From assembly GCA_018873245.2 (NCBI GenBank), contig JAEMBT020000009.1:682001-746000 (forward strand): 64,000 nt of DNA, read 5' to 3'. Below are positions 22,201 to 34,500 of this stretch, in pieces. How positions within the stretch are numbered: the stretch's first letter is position 1; every line of letters starts with the position of its first letter. The notes under the pieces are model-generated. The model was not told the DNA's origin, searched no databases, and worked only from the letters and a program-made list of their open reading frames with translations. Origin of the DNA: Archegozetes longisetosus (Eukaryota; Arthropoda; Arachnida; Sarcoptiformes; Trhypochthoniidae). A program made the translations under genes and the position numbers.

Positions 22201-24092
22201 TTTATCCTATTTATGGCTTAAAAATTCAATTTTTGTTTTGTATTATACTTTCCTTTCATAAATATTTGAACGCAAAAAATAAATCATGTTTTGATTCTGC
22301 TTAAAAGGATAGCCATTAATGAATTTGGTGATTTTGAATCACATCAATTTTATTGAATATCGTTCTAAACTAGTAAATTGAACGCATAAAGGTTCAAATG
22401 TAACTCAATTCATGCGTTGCTTCATTTATTCTCAATTATTAGTTAATCTTTTATTAGTTGAAGGATTTGATTTAGAAATTTAAAAATTCAAAAGTAATTC
22501 GACAATCATCACGTTGAGTTAGGTCAATTGATTATATTTTTTATTTTAAAGGGTACTTATTTGAGTACTAGATAGGCTTTCAGTAATCAGATTTAAATAA
22601 GCGGCTAATCAGTTATATTCAAAAAGAAAATTTCAATCAATTTATTGCATTGTATTTTTATGGATTATTTTCTACGATAACGTTTTCCCAATCTTTTAAA
22701 CGATTGCCAATCAATCAAAATGGATTTGTATAATACTTAGATTTTTTTTCCATAATCTGTTATCGTGAATATTATGTAAGAAATATTTAATAAGATATAA
22801 GGATCTCAAGGATTGTGAGTTTGTAACTATAGATATAGCATATAATAATTATTTTTACATTGAAAATTGTAGATTGAAGGACATATGTAGTGTTTGATTA
22901 ATATGAAAATAAGCCCAAAAACATGAGATCCGGTCTATGGAACAAAGTACAAATCTTTTTACACTAAAACGTTAAGTCATAAAAGTCGTCTTTTCCCACC
23001 AATGCATTCGACAAACAAATATTAAGGTTAATTTAACACCACGTTTGCGACAAAAAATTTGTTTAATCCTCTTAAAAAGTAACGCAAATAACTAAATGAA
23101 AATAAACGGCTTTGACTGAAAAGTTCTTATTTTATTTAATGAAGTTGAGCCATATTAATAAAATATTATCATAAGTGGATTACTCGAAGTTATCCATTCA
23201 CGATTTCAAATGAAACTTAGTCGTGCATACCTTTATAAATGGTGAACAAAATAGATGAAGTATACCATACAAAAAGTGATTTAATCGGAATCAAGTTAAT
23301 GCACGAGAGTCTCAAAATATTTCACTTGAAAAGCAAGCAAAAATAAAATTTTCATTTTTTCATCTCTTCAAATTATTGTTTATATGTAGAGATAAGTTAT
23401 TTTTTAAATGAAAAGTGCAACTCAAAACCATAATGTTCAACAATAGAAGTCATAAAGATCTCATTGAATAGTATCAAAAAACCTCTATAGTATTGGTTTT
23501 CTAAAGTGTGCTTAGGCTTTAGATCATAGCTAAAAAATTGAATCGAGTCAAAGTTACATAATTGAAGTAAGTTTCCACGAACAATATACTTGAATTGAGC
23601 AAATTTTCCTCTATTAGAGACAAACTTTTCGCGAAAATAATATTTTTATCATTAATATAATTCTTATTATAAGATGTTTACAATTAAGATAAAAATAGGA
23701 ACAAATAATGATAATAACTAGTACTTACATTAAATTATGCCAGACGAGTAGTTCCTAATAAACAGTTCTGTCTTCAGATGTCTTCAAAATGAGGCAAAAA
23801 AGTCTCACAAACTTCAGACAAACATATCTATTAAACAATAAATAATTGGTAATACCAGATCATACCGTTAACTACTCTTCATTGAGAGTTTAATCAAATT
23901 CTAATTCAGAAAATTATAGTTACGTTATCTCAAATAACAGTTTTTACTCAATTCGCACATCGTTTGCCTTTTTATTGAACTAAACTGTTGGCAGAGCTAT
24001 GAATGATTAGAGCATGGCATGTGTTCGCACTACTCTTTTAGGCACTAGATTTTGGATATAACTTTCTGCTCAAATTTGAATTTTATAAGAAG
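19240..24092. other. Gene-poor AT-rich DNA with an AT microsatellite
   Basis: No supported gene. The 81-codon frame at 20,987-21,232 (plus) is hydrophobic then charged and is unrecognised. A tract of TATATA and ATATC words occupies about 20,700-20,795. Confidence 0.5.
20700..20795. repeat. AT-rich simple repeat with (TA)n core
   Basis: Clustered ATATAT, CTAATATAT and TATATATCA words lead into an uninterrupted (TA)n run at about 20,761-20,779 and then TAAATATATATAC. This is ordinary microsatellite DNA, likely to be length-polymorphic. Confidence 0.85.
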
Positions 24093-24351
24093 TGACGCAC
24101 AAAATCTCAAGCTAGTTTGAGCTGAAAGCTTTTGGGGGTTTCAAGGTTACGGAGCGCCAACCCTTTATGAGCCTAACTCTGGCTAATACTGTACTCATGC
24201 ATATTGGCTTTAAGCTCACACTGGATTCAACACAAAAAACTCGAGTCCATGATCCTACATCAAAACGATGATAAAATAAAAATTCCTTAAGGCTCAAGTT
24301 TACAAACTCAAAACGGAGCTCAAGCTCGAAAAAACGAGCTTATGTGCATCA
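24093..24351. mobile_element. Degraded AGCTC-rich hAT-like element
   Basis: The right edge GAGCTTATGTGCATCA matches the right terminus of the 58,336-59,091 hAT element (CTTATGTGCATC). The left edge TGACGCACA is an imperfect inverted match. AGCTCAAGCTCGA and TTTGAGCTGA words lie just inside both ends, as in the larger copy. No target duplication is recognisable, so boundaries are approximate. There is no transposase; the minus-strand frame at 24,112-24,297 is just the repeat. Confidence 0.55.
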
Positions 24352-25658
24352 TCATCTATATTATCATAGTGAAAGTGAGTAGATTTTCACAACTTATTGC
24401 ATCCGCGAAGGACTAAATACAGCCTTTGATATCACTTCTCATGAGCATTAGAATAGAAATTATGCAAAATAAATAAATTATGAGAACCTTTTTGTTTGAA
24501 GAGTGGCAGAAGAGTTTTTTTCAAGCCTTCACTTTGTATATAAATTTAATTTTCAATATGAGATATGAACTTTTTACTTGATTATCATACTAGTTGATGT
24601 GCTCTTCATGCTTTGAAAGTGAAATCCTTACGGATACCTAAATTATATATTTTATTTATTTTTTTAATTTTAACAATTATTTTCGTTATTAAAAATCAAT
24701 TTGCCAGAACAAGCAGTAAAGCTGAAATAATTCTTTTATTCTCAAAACTGAATTTTTATCCGCAAACTTCTTGAGAGAGTTTTTAAAACTGAAATCTGGT
24801 ATAGAATTTTAATTCTGGCTTAAAAGCTTGCTCGAAATCGTTCTATAGCCCGGTATGAGAGAAAAATGTTTCAAATTAATGTTTTGTGATAAAATAAAAT
24901 ATTTGGCTTTTCATTTATCTCATGAATTTGACCATTAATGAGTTGAACATTACTCACTCATAAGATTATTTGGTTTCCTTTCGTAGTAATAAGATAATTT
25001 ATAACTTAAAAGTGCAAGCATTTAAAAGCTTTCAATTATTCAATGAATTCAAACATTTTTTATGCGATATTATTTGTAAGAATATTATGTTATAACTCGA
25101 TATCTAAGTATGAAAAGAAGCATTTCAAAATTCATTAGATTTGATTTGAAAGATAAGAATATACTGTATATTTCTTAAGCATTAGTACCGACACGAATTG
25201 CTTACATAGTATTTGTATTTACTGTTTGTGAGAACTTATGTATTAGTTTCACTCAATTCTCTATTATTTGGCCGATACCTAATAACAAATCTTTTGATAA
25301 CTTGTCGACCTAACTATCGAATTATCATTAAAAGAGGCTTTAGTCAACGAACCTTTAATTAGATTAAAGCTCTTACTTATTTAGATTAAGTCTTGAGAGG
25401 ATATAAATTAGTTTAGACCCTCTCTGAATTGATGACCGAACTCGAAAGCGTAAACACTTTAGGTTCAGAGTAATTACATTTCAATACTTTATCCATATTT
25501 CACGCTATCGCATTAATATTGAATTCACACCTTTTGCTTCACATAATTCAATTACGAACGCTTTTCAAATAATCTCATTTTCAAACTCTATGAGCATTGA
25601 AACGAGATCTAAACAAATAAATAATGAAATAACTTCAAATCTACTCTTCAAACATATA
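24352..25658. other. Gene-poor AT-rich DNA
   Basis: About 1.3 kb between the AGCTC-rich fragment and the pogo-like element; no gene, RNA or repeat recognised. Confidence 0.5.
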
Positions 25659-26074
25659 CAGTCTGGCCCGGTTATTAGCAATTGGTAGACAGTAATTGCA
25701 TAATAATTAGTTTCCAATAATTATGGCTTGCCAATATATGATAGAGACTTACTCTCACAGTGGAAAAGTTCATTAAAAATATCACTACTTATAGCTAATT
25801 ATTCCATGCAATTAACACCCAAATTATTCAAATAAGAGCTAAGTATCACTAAAAAGATCTTGGACGTCACAGGGTATTTTTGAAACTTTTGAATGAATTA
25901 GGTACAAAATTATTTGAATTTAACTAGTAGATGCTAATAATCAATTACTGAGTGTTCTATGCGTGTAAATTATTGCCAGCAGCAGAATTACCGATATCTG
26001 AACTATTTAACATTAGAGGCCCGTAGGGCTGGCCTCTGCATTGAATAGCAGTTGCTAATAACTAGGTCAAACTG
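25659..26074. mobile_element. Pogo-like element, 416 bp, same family as the 482-651 MITE
   Basis: The left end CAGTCTGGCCCGG and the right end (read inward) CAGTTTGACCTAG both continue into GTTATTAGCAA and match at about 21 of 26 positions. TA dinucleotides flank the element at 25657-25658 and 26075-26076. Near the right end a short GC-rich hairpin (AGGCC...GGCCT, about 26,017-26,038) stands out. No transposase frame is evident, so it is non-autonomous. Confidence 0.8.
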
Positions 26075-29000
26075 TAGTTTAAGGTATTTATCATAATAAT
26101 TATTCTAAAAATCTGAGATCAGATTTTCTCTCGAGTAAGAAAATAAAAAACTGTTATTCTTTTCTATTTATGTTATCAGTGTGTTTACGCTGATCGGCCA
26201 CTTTCTAAGCCAAATAAGTTTATTTTTATATCAAAAAGCGTAGGTGAGTTTGATCTTATCACTGTAAAACTGTGAACTCGAAGCTGACTGCTATTGAGAA
26301 ACATCTAATACTCAGAATTAATTCAAATTCATAATTGACACCCTTTCCACATAATACTCGATTAAAGAGATTATTATAATAGTAGTGAAGTTCAATATTT
26401 GACAATATATTTCTCGTAAAGTGACATCACTTTAAGAGTAAACATAAACAGAGAATTAATTATTTCTCAAATATTGTCAATGAATGAGTTTTGAAAGCAT
26501 TTTGGGCTCGATAACTTTACATAAAAAGTGTACCCTAACAGAATAAATTAGAAAAAAAATCAATTTTAAACTGAAGGTCTTAACTAGAATCAAAAAGTTT
26601 TCTGGAATTATTCGAGATCTAGTTTTAATTTTCAAAGTGTAGGTTCTCTTAACATAAAAGTTATTTGAGTACCATCTATTTTATGGCGCTCCGAAGATCT
26701 GAAAAGCGTTAGAATTTATAAGATGCGAAAACTGTCGTTTCCTTAGATATGCTTTTATAACAAGAGAGATGTTCACAACAGACTTGAGCTGAAAATGCTT
26801 TTATTCTCGACCTTCAGCTTTGTCAACTAAAGAATACACGAGAACAATATCAATATCGACAAAGCAAATAAGGCTTAAAATAGTCCGACATTGAGTAGGC
26901 TTTTATCATATGAATGGATTCTGTAAGATACAAATTGAAAAATTTGATGCCACTAAAAAGTTAGGCAATCGACAACAATATAGCAATGTATCCTTTATTT
27001 AAGTCTTTTCAAATTGAACGGCATCTTATCTGATCAAAGAATATAGTAATTGAACTCCGAAATATTTATTTGTACCCAAAAGAATTTGTTCAGTATTGTT
27101 GACAATTGAATTAAGTCTAGTTGAAGTTCAGAAAACAAAAAATGAAACAAGTTCAATAAAAGTTTTAGTGTTAAGCAAATCTGAAATGTGGATCGTATCT
27201 CTTATGTGAAGTTTTATATATAAACATTACTCTAATATTAGATATTATATAACTTCGTTACTTGATATTAGATTTCTATTTGATGTATTCGACATTAATT
27301 CGATAATGCTTATCTTTAGGAAGTCAACAACTGTCATTTAATTCTTTACCACATTTAGAAACTATAATTTGATTGATTTAAGCAATTGTTGGTATGAACA
27401 TATAGCGGAAATAAAACCTAACGAACAATCTAGAGCATCAACTCTTTTGTCATGAAATATTGATGACATGATCTAAAACTGTTTCTCTAAATGCATTACA
27501 TATCAATCGCTTCAGACTTAGACCATATAAAACCACAAATCTTTGGTGGCTATGTGTAAAGATTTTGCTACCTTGAAGCTGAAAATAGTCTTTTGTTCAT
27601 AAAATAAAAATTATGAAACAATTGGATTTCGAAGAGTTTTTTACAAACCTTTTCACGTTTGAACGAAAGCTAAATTGTTTTGTAAAAAAGAGTACTTTTT
27701 AAAACAAACAGTTTCTACAGGAATTTAAACAAAAACAGAATTAGTAAATCTTTTGCCATAATTATAACTGAATTTCATCATTTTTATCGAAAGCTTTTAA
27801 CTCATCTCTGTCACACAACTCGAGTATAAGATACTCGTTTAAGATTATTAAGGTATAAGCAATTTTCACCTACGGGTCATTCTTTTTCCTTATCTGAAAA
27901 ATGAGCTTAAAATTCGAAAGCTTCTTCAAGGAAAGCGTAATCTTTTTTCAACCATTGATTTCTTAAATTATTTTGTAGATATCATACGTACAAGGACGAA
28001 AGTTCTGTTGATTATTCTCCAGATTGAAGTATAAGATTATAATGTATTGCACTTGAGTCTAATATGATTTACAGTTTCACACTGGTCACGTTGTAAACAC
28101 TGATTCCCAGTTTAAAATCAAAAAATTAATTTTTTAATGTTTGTCATATATGATATTAAGAAGCTTGGAATTAAGTATTGGATTATTTCGTAAGCTTCTG
28201 AGACCTTGGAAGAACTTTCAAGAGAGTGCTTTCAGCTGGCCAAAACTGGGTAATAGATTTAATATGAATAAGAAAAATATAATGCATTATGAACATGATA
28301 TGAATAAAACAATTGAAGGTTATATATGCCAATGAAAGTCATTATCAGAATTACAATAATAACAAAAATTTCGGCTTTCAATTGTTGTTCCTCTTAGTCA
28401 TTAAATTATTCTTCATTTTTAAAAATATAAAAGTTAAGTAAAATGATCGAAAATCAAAGTTGTTTCTTGTCTAGATATCAAAAGTATGTTAATAGAATAA
28501 TCATATGCGCTATCTATCGATCGTTACACAGACTTGTTGTTCATTAGAGAAATATATTCTTGGAATTGTTAATTAAATGATACACAAGTTTATCAGAAGT
28601 TATTTGCTCATTTTTACTTATTCAAGTAAGTTTTTAAAAGATTCGTTAAAATGAATTATTTTCCAAAATAATATTTAACTTTATGACTTGTTTCAGAAAA
28701 TATTCGATACAATTGTCTAATAGAGCTTATTTGAGAAGATCCTTGAAATTTCTTCTTAGAATTTTTCTAACTTAACCTACTCACAATAATAAAAATTCAT
28801 GAGATTTCTCACTTGAATCCTCATTAGTCTTTGAATATAGAAAAAGCACTTTCAGAAAGAATCACAAAATCTTAAGCAGTTAAGAAATAATTTGAAAAGC
28901 TTGAAAACAAAAACATTAGAAAGCAAAAATATTATAAAACGAACTCTTTTGCATCAATTACCACCAGTAAAATAATTTTGAAAGAGGTCGACAAATAGGA

Positions 29001-30538
29001 AAATTAAGTTCACTTTTTCATTGAATGCTTGGATAGCATTTGATACAAGTATTAGTTCAAAAACTTTATTCTGGTTCAATTAATTTAAAAATTTAAAAAG
29101 TTTATGATTCCAACTTAATTTTCTATTTGTAAAATATTTCACTTATCAAAGTTAGCATTGATTTGCTTGAAGAAAAATTGAGGTTCAGAGAAACCACAAT
29201 TCATTATTATTAACAAAAGAAATTATTTCATTAGAAGAGTCAACCATTAGATTTAGAAATTCTTTCATGAATTCTTCAATTTATTTGCAGAATACTGTAC
29301 AAATTCACATATTTCTCAAGTCCTGCAGCTCTGTAGAAAATTTATTTATGATTTTGGCAAATAAATCGAAGAGCTTTACAGAAGAATTCAAATTTTTGTG
29401 TTAGAGATTTTAGAAAACATAATTGAATAGTTTGTCGGCTCTGTGATTTGTGTAGGCCTTAAGGTTTGGAAAGCTGTGATATTCTAAGATAATATGATGC
29501 AAGTTTTCAATTTCCGAAATGGTACTGATGTTGATTTTTTCAATCAAATATTAAAAGACCCATTCATCCATGATCGCATTGTAATCACGAGATTAGTTCT
29601 ACTTCTATATCACATTCTACTTCAATATCTGAAATGTAGCGAAAAAAATCTCTATTATTAATTTTAGAGTCCAAGGAAGTCTATTATAATGTTTTTGATA
29701 ACTTTTAAGTGTCATCTTATTTGTTTTGTCCGAGCTATGGCTTAATGAGCGTTAATAACATGATTCTTGCGAGACATAAGATTTATATGAACTCTTTTCA
29801 CACCATTTTTCAGGTATTAATGATTAACGTGCTTACCAATCTTGTGAATACGATACAATCTATGTACGGTTAATTCAAAAAGCTTTATATTGATCTCTCA
29901 GTAAAAGAGCTAAATAGGAGATAACCTTCATATCTATCAAAATAGTCTTTATCAAATATCGATTTCAAAGATATGCTTGAATAATACTTTTCGACTCATA
30001 TATTGACTGATTAATGAAGTAAACTGAAGTCACATCATCAAAACGTTATCTAAAATTTTGGTTTTCACGCTTATCTTGTTAGCCTAGTACTCTGAGTGAT
30101 AGGCGAAAGTGAAAATGAACTCATATCTGATGAGACTTAAGTAAGCGACCAATTTAATGCTTTTTTGAATTTGACTGTACTCATTAATTGTAAATTTTTC
30201 ACTTCACGGCATAAAATAAATTGAAAATTTGCAATAGTTTGAAACAAAAATTGCTTAAAAATGATTGATATTCTGAGAATAGAAGTTTCTAGAGTAGAGA
30301 TGCGTAAAGAGCAAGATTTGAAAAGTTCGCTCACTCATCTAATTGCTAACTGAAAACTGCAAGTCTTTAACATATGTAATAGACGAATTTTGATTGATTC
30401 CCTACTTTATCATCTGTACGAATCATTCTAATATCCTTGACTCAAATTTAACCTCCAACTGCGTGCTAGATGATAGTAAAAAGACTTATAGGTTCGACTC
30501 CTTAAAAAACACTTCCTTTCAATACATATTTGTATTGA
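26075..30538. other. Gene-poor AT-rich DNA
   Basis: No supported gene, RNA or element. The frames at 28,141-28,335 (plus) and 30,137-30,334 (minus) are of chance length and unrecognised. Confidence 0.5.
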
Positions 30539-30556
30539 AGGTTAGGTTAGGTTAGG
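30539..30556 (+). repeat. Short interstitial TTAGG repeat
   Basis: AGG followed by three TTAGG units, the canonical arthropod telomere repeat. A G-rich AGAGGGAG stretch follows. Three units can arise by chance, so this is only a weak lineage hint or a trace of repair or retroposition. Confidence 0.5.
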
Positions 30557-30908
30557 AGAGGGAGATAAGTCAAGCCCAACAGGTACCCCTCTTGAAGCAG
30601 CTCTTTATTTTAAGATTCATTTGATAGAAGGGACAAAAACAGGTCTCCTCCGCTGATTCTTATTTATTTTGCTTTGATTTAAATGTTCAATAAAATATAT
30701 TTTATTTTTGGTTAAATCGTTTGATTATTTATAGATTTGCAATCAATAATGACATTAATTGTATGCAAAATAATTAAAAATTTTAAGACTTTCAAGCAAA
30801 CGTATTTATATTGAAAGTTTTTTGTAAAGCCAAGTCTGTGAGACTTTGAATTATCATTTAGCATATAAACAACATGATTGAATAGTTATATTTATACCAG
30901 AGTTGTTA

Positions 30909-31060
30909 CTAGAGACGTTCAAAGGGATTCCGTCGACGGGATATACCGTCCATCCCGCGGGACGGGACTGCGTGGAATTAAAAATTTAGACACGGAATGG
31001 GACGGGGTAGAGTTTCAACGGGACGGAATGAGATGGGACTCGATTTTCTTTGATCTAGTT
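30909..31060. repeat. GGGACGG-rich patch, probable transposon subterminal repeats
   Basis: Repeated words CGGGACGGGACTG, ATGGGACGGGG, ACGGGACGGAATG, AGATGGGACTCG and, inverted, CCGTCCATCCCG make this the GC-richest spot nearby. A possible hAT-like edge TAGAGACGTTC lies at about 30,909. Dense short repeats of this kind flank the ends of some hAT transposons, but no matching opposite end was found. The 81-codon frame across it is a by-product of the repeats. Confidence 0.45.
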
Positions 31061-31257
31061 GTCACTCTTCAACCACTCAAGCCGAAAGCCGGCTTTTCAA
31101 ACTTTGATCAGCCCAAGCCTTAGAACCGACATTTTGATACAATCCCTTTTGAGCCTTTTTAGTCAAAAGTTAATTTTAGATTACAAGGTTACTCACGATA
31201 TGCTAGAAAAGTACTAGGAACTATATATATACCTGAGACATACTCATGAAGATAGAT

Positions 31258-31526
31258 CCAGCTATATATGTCATTCACTCCTCGAACGAATCTTTAAGGC
31301 TCTAGGCCCGAAATCTATTATGATTCTTCGACATTAAATGGTATTTGCGTTCATTCAATGGCTCTTTTCAAGGTCAAATAGATAACTCAGGGGACTATTC
31401 TATATGAAACATAAGTTGATCGCAAAGTAGTTGTTGAACGAATCATACTTAGGGCTCTAGAATCTAGGCTGACACAGTCGAGCCTAGAGATCTAAGGCCT
31501 CACTTGGCAAGTGAATGGCATATAGC
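31258..31526. mobile_element. Small MITE-like element with GCTATAT...CATTCACT ends
   Basis: The left end GCTATATATGTCATTCACT and the right end (read inward) GCTATATGCCATTCACT are inverted repeats differing by a 2 bp gap and one substitution. TAGAT occurs just outside each end (31253-31257 and 31528-31532). A direct repeat GAACGAATC...GGCTCTAG occurs twice inside, at about 31,278 and 31,437. Superfamily is not assignable. Confidence 0.5.
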
Positions 31527-34500
31527 GTAGATTTTTTTCAATAAACACCTTTCAAAAATACATGTACTTCCCAAGACCTTTCTGGCACCCGTGAGTTCTC
31601 TTTGTTTCAATCTAATCAATATTATAGCTTCGTATTAAAAATCCAAAACCTTTTAAATACTGCGAAATCTTATATGAAATGCCCATAAATTTAAATAGTA
31701 CAAATTTACTATTAAGCAATAAATAATTTTGATTTAAAAGATTGAAACGATAGGGAACTTTTACTTTGTCAAAGTCAGCCTTTGTAGTAAACTTTAAGTG
31801 GCACTGATTTATACAAGTGTTTGTAGAGAAGAAACTCGTTTATAAAACATATATTTGAAAACAGCAAATCAATTCAAAAGTTTTAGAATCGGTCAATTCA
31901 ATCTGTCTGATTCAATAAAAAGTAAACTTATGGTTTCAAATTTAAAGACAAAAACTTACGTAATAGCAAAACTGAAAGAATAATATTAAATCCAATTCGA
32001 ATTTATTTTCCGATGAAAAATGCAAATCACATCCAAAGGCTTTTTAAGGCTAGAAATTTCATATAAAACCTCATTAAATAAGTAAGTATTCATTTTATTT
32101 ATTTCGCGTCAAAACGTCGCCCTGAAAATATCACTGATAAAAAATGTCTCCATACAAAAGTTACCTTCATAATAAACAAAAATGAAGACAACTAAATGCA
32201 GACTTTAATTGTTTTATCATTAATCATAAAAATTTGCGAAAATAAGGCTGAAAAACAATAAGTTTATGATTAGTTTCTTATCAAACAAATGTTTAAATAG
32301 TTTCCTAGCGATGGTCCCAGTAGTAGAAAATTTAACAACTTTAACCTTTGAAATACAATTATTTTTTATTTTGAAAAGATTATTTTTGTACTTCTGTCAT
32401 TTGAATTGAAATGACCATTATAAGAAAGAAATGATGTTAAGAAAATTTTTCTTCAAATATATATGGAATTGATTTGGAGGCAGAAAACAAGCTTTATTTC
32501 TACAAACCGAGGAAAGTGGTTTCAAAAAGTTAAAACTCAACATTAGCATAAAAAAGAAAGTATCAAACTCTTTTTTATCATTGAATTGCTGAGAATATTA
32601 TTTTCGAAAATTGTTATCAATGTATTTATTCAAAAAGTCGAAAAGTGTTGCCGTGTCATAAGAGTCCAAAATAGCGATTGCGATGAAAAATCTCAAACCC
32701 TATTAACAGTATAAAAATGAGCAGATTTGTCGTGGGTTTACCAAAAAATCAAAATTAAAATAACTTAATAAACGTGCAACTATAAACTTGATAAGCTATT
32801 AAAGAACTAATCCAATGCTAAACCAAATCCTTTAGAGAATACTTGTGCCCGAAGAAAACGAAATTTGTATGAATTTTGCAGTCTCACTTCTTTGTTCAAT
32901 AGTTATGACGTAAAATCAATTAAAAGCTTTATGTATAAAATTATCCTCGTATCACATTAAGCACATAAATCATATTCTTATTGAATTAGACTTGAAAATA
33001 TTATCTGAAAAACAGGATGAGAAAATTGCTTTAGAGACATATTAGACTCAATTCTTTTCAAAATTGCTTCCGAAGAGTTATGACCTTCTCATTAAATCTA
33101 ACAAATAGCGGATAACAATATAGTTGTGTCAGAAGAGATGAAAGCCTCCCTTTTAATTACATATTAAAGCCTTTTAATATTTTTGCTGTCAATTAATATG
33201 AGCCTAAGATTTGGGCAAAACTTTGATATTAACGAAAGCGGAAATTAGTTCATAAAAATTGTGAGCTAATTATTAGATATATTCATGAATAATATAGTTG
33301 CAATTCTTTCAACTGAATACACCTTAACATTAGCTTTAATTATAAATCAAAACTTTTTAAAGCTGTTAACTTGTATAAATTATTTTCAAAATCACATTTT
33401 TATGGATTCTCTAACCTGATCAATAATAACATTACCATTGAAGCAAACATCAAATTAATTTTATCTCCAAATAGAGCTAATTAATAATAGAGCTTTCAAT
33501 AAAGACTTGAATGTTAGGAATCAATAAAACATAGAACGTTCGTTTACACAAAAATCATATTTCAGTCGTGTACGTGATGTAAGTGTTGTCTTCAAAATTG
33601 ATTGCTTTACCTTCAAAATCATATTTGAACAGAAGTTTTCGCCAAATTTAATTGTTCGCAAACATTGAAAACAAATTCATTACATGATTGCACTTTTGGT
33701 GACTTATTCAACTTATTTAGCAATTGTTTCTATTATCCAGACTCAAGTGTATGTCAAATAAAAGTAACAAAGCTTTTCAACCCATCCATTAATTTGAGAT
33801 ATTAATTGAATTAATGCTAGACTAGACCCAATTTTTGGCATTAATCTTCTTCTATTACTTAATAGAGACTAAAGTTTAGCAGAGAATTAAGTTGAACCTT
33901 TACCTAGATTTACTTAGATAACTAATTTATGATATTTCAGAATTAATTCCTTAAATGATAGAAAATTGTTTTGTCAGAAAATTATCATAATGTTCACTAT
34001 GATTTAATTACATGAATATCCTGCTAAGAATGATTATACTTCAAAATGAATCCTATCGTTGATTTGTTCACTTGCTTCATATAACTTCAATACTAGTACA
34101 GTAACATCTTTTTAGACTAAACTGTTATATATTGAATCCTTGTTATAATCAAAAAATTCATACAGTCTCGTCATAATAACTGTTTTAAGAAGTTTAAAAG
34201 CCTAAGAATCTATGGAAAACGAAAAGTGTAATTAATAAATTACATTTATTTGAGATATAAATGAAAGTTGAAGTAGTTCGATGTTATTCTGAATAATTTG
34301 CTTTATTAGACCTACTGAAGATGCAGTCATTTAGAAATAGGACCACCAAGTTCAAATGTAAAGTACAGTACTTTTAGGTATAAGATATATACTGATTTGT
34401 ATAACAAATAATTTTGATTGGGAGCTCTATTCAGCTTATTTATAACATTTCGATATTTTATATGATTGATAGGGATAAGCGTTGAATACGTGCCAATCAT

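Noticed and set aside
24112-24297. 61-codon minus-strand frame
   Set aside because: Lies wholly inside the degraded AGCTC-rich hAT fragment.
30470-30520. GGTTCGACTCC resembling a tRNA B box
   Set aside because: The flanking T-stem pairs only three bases and no D-arm or acceptor stem fits; probably coincidence.
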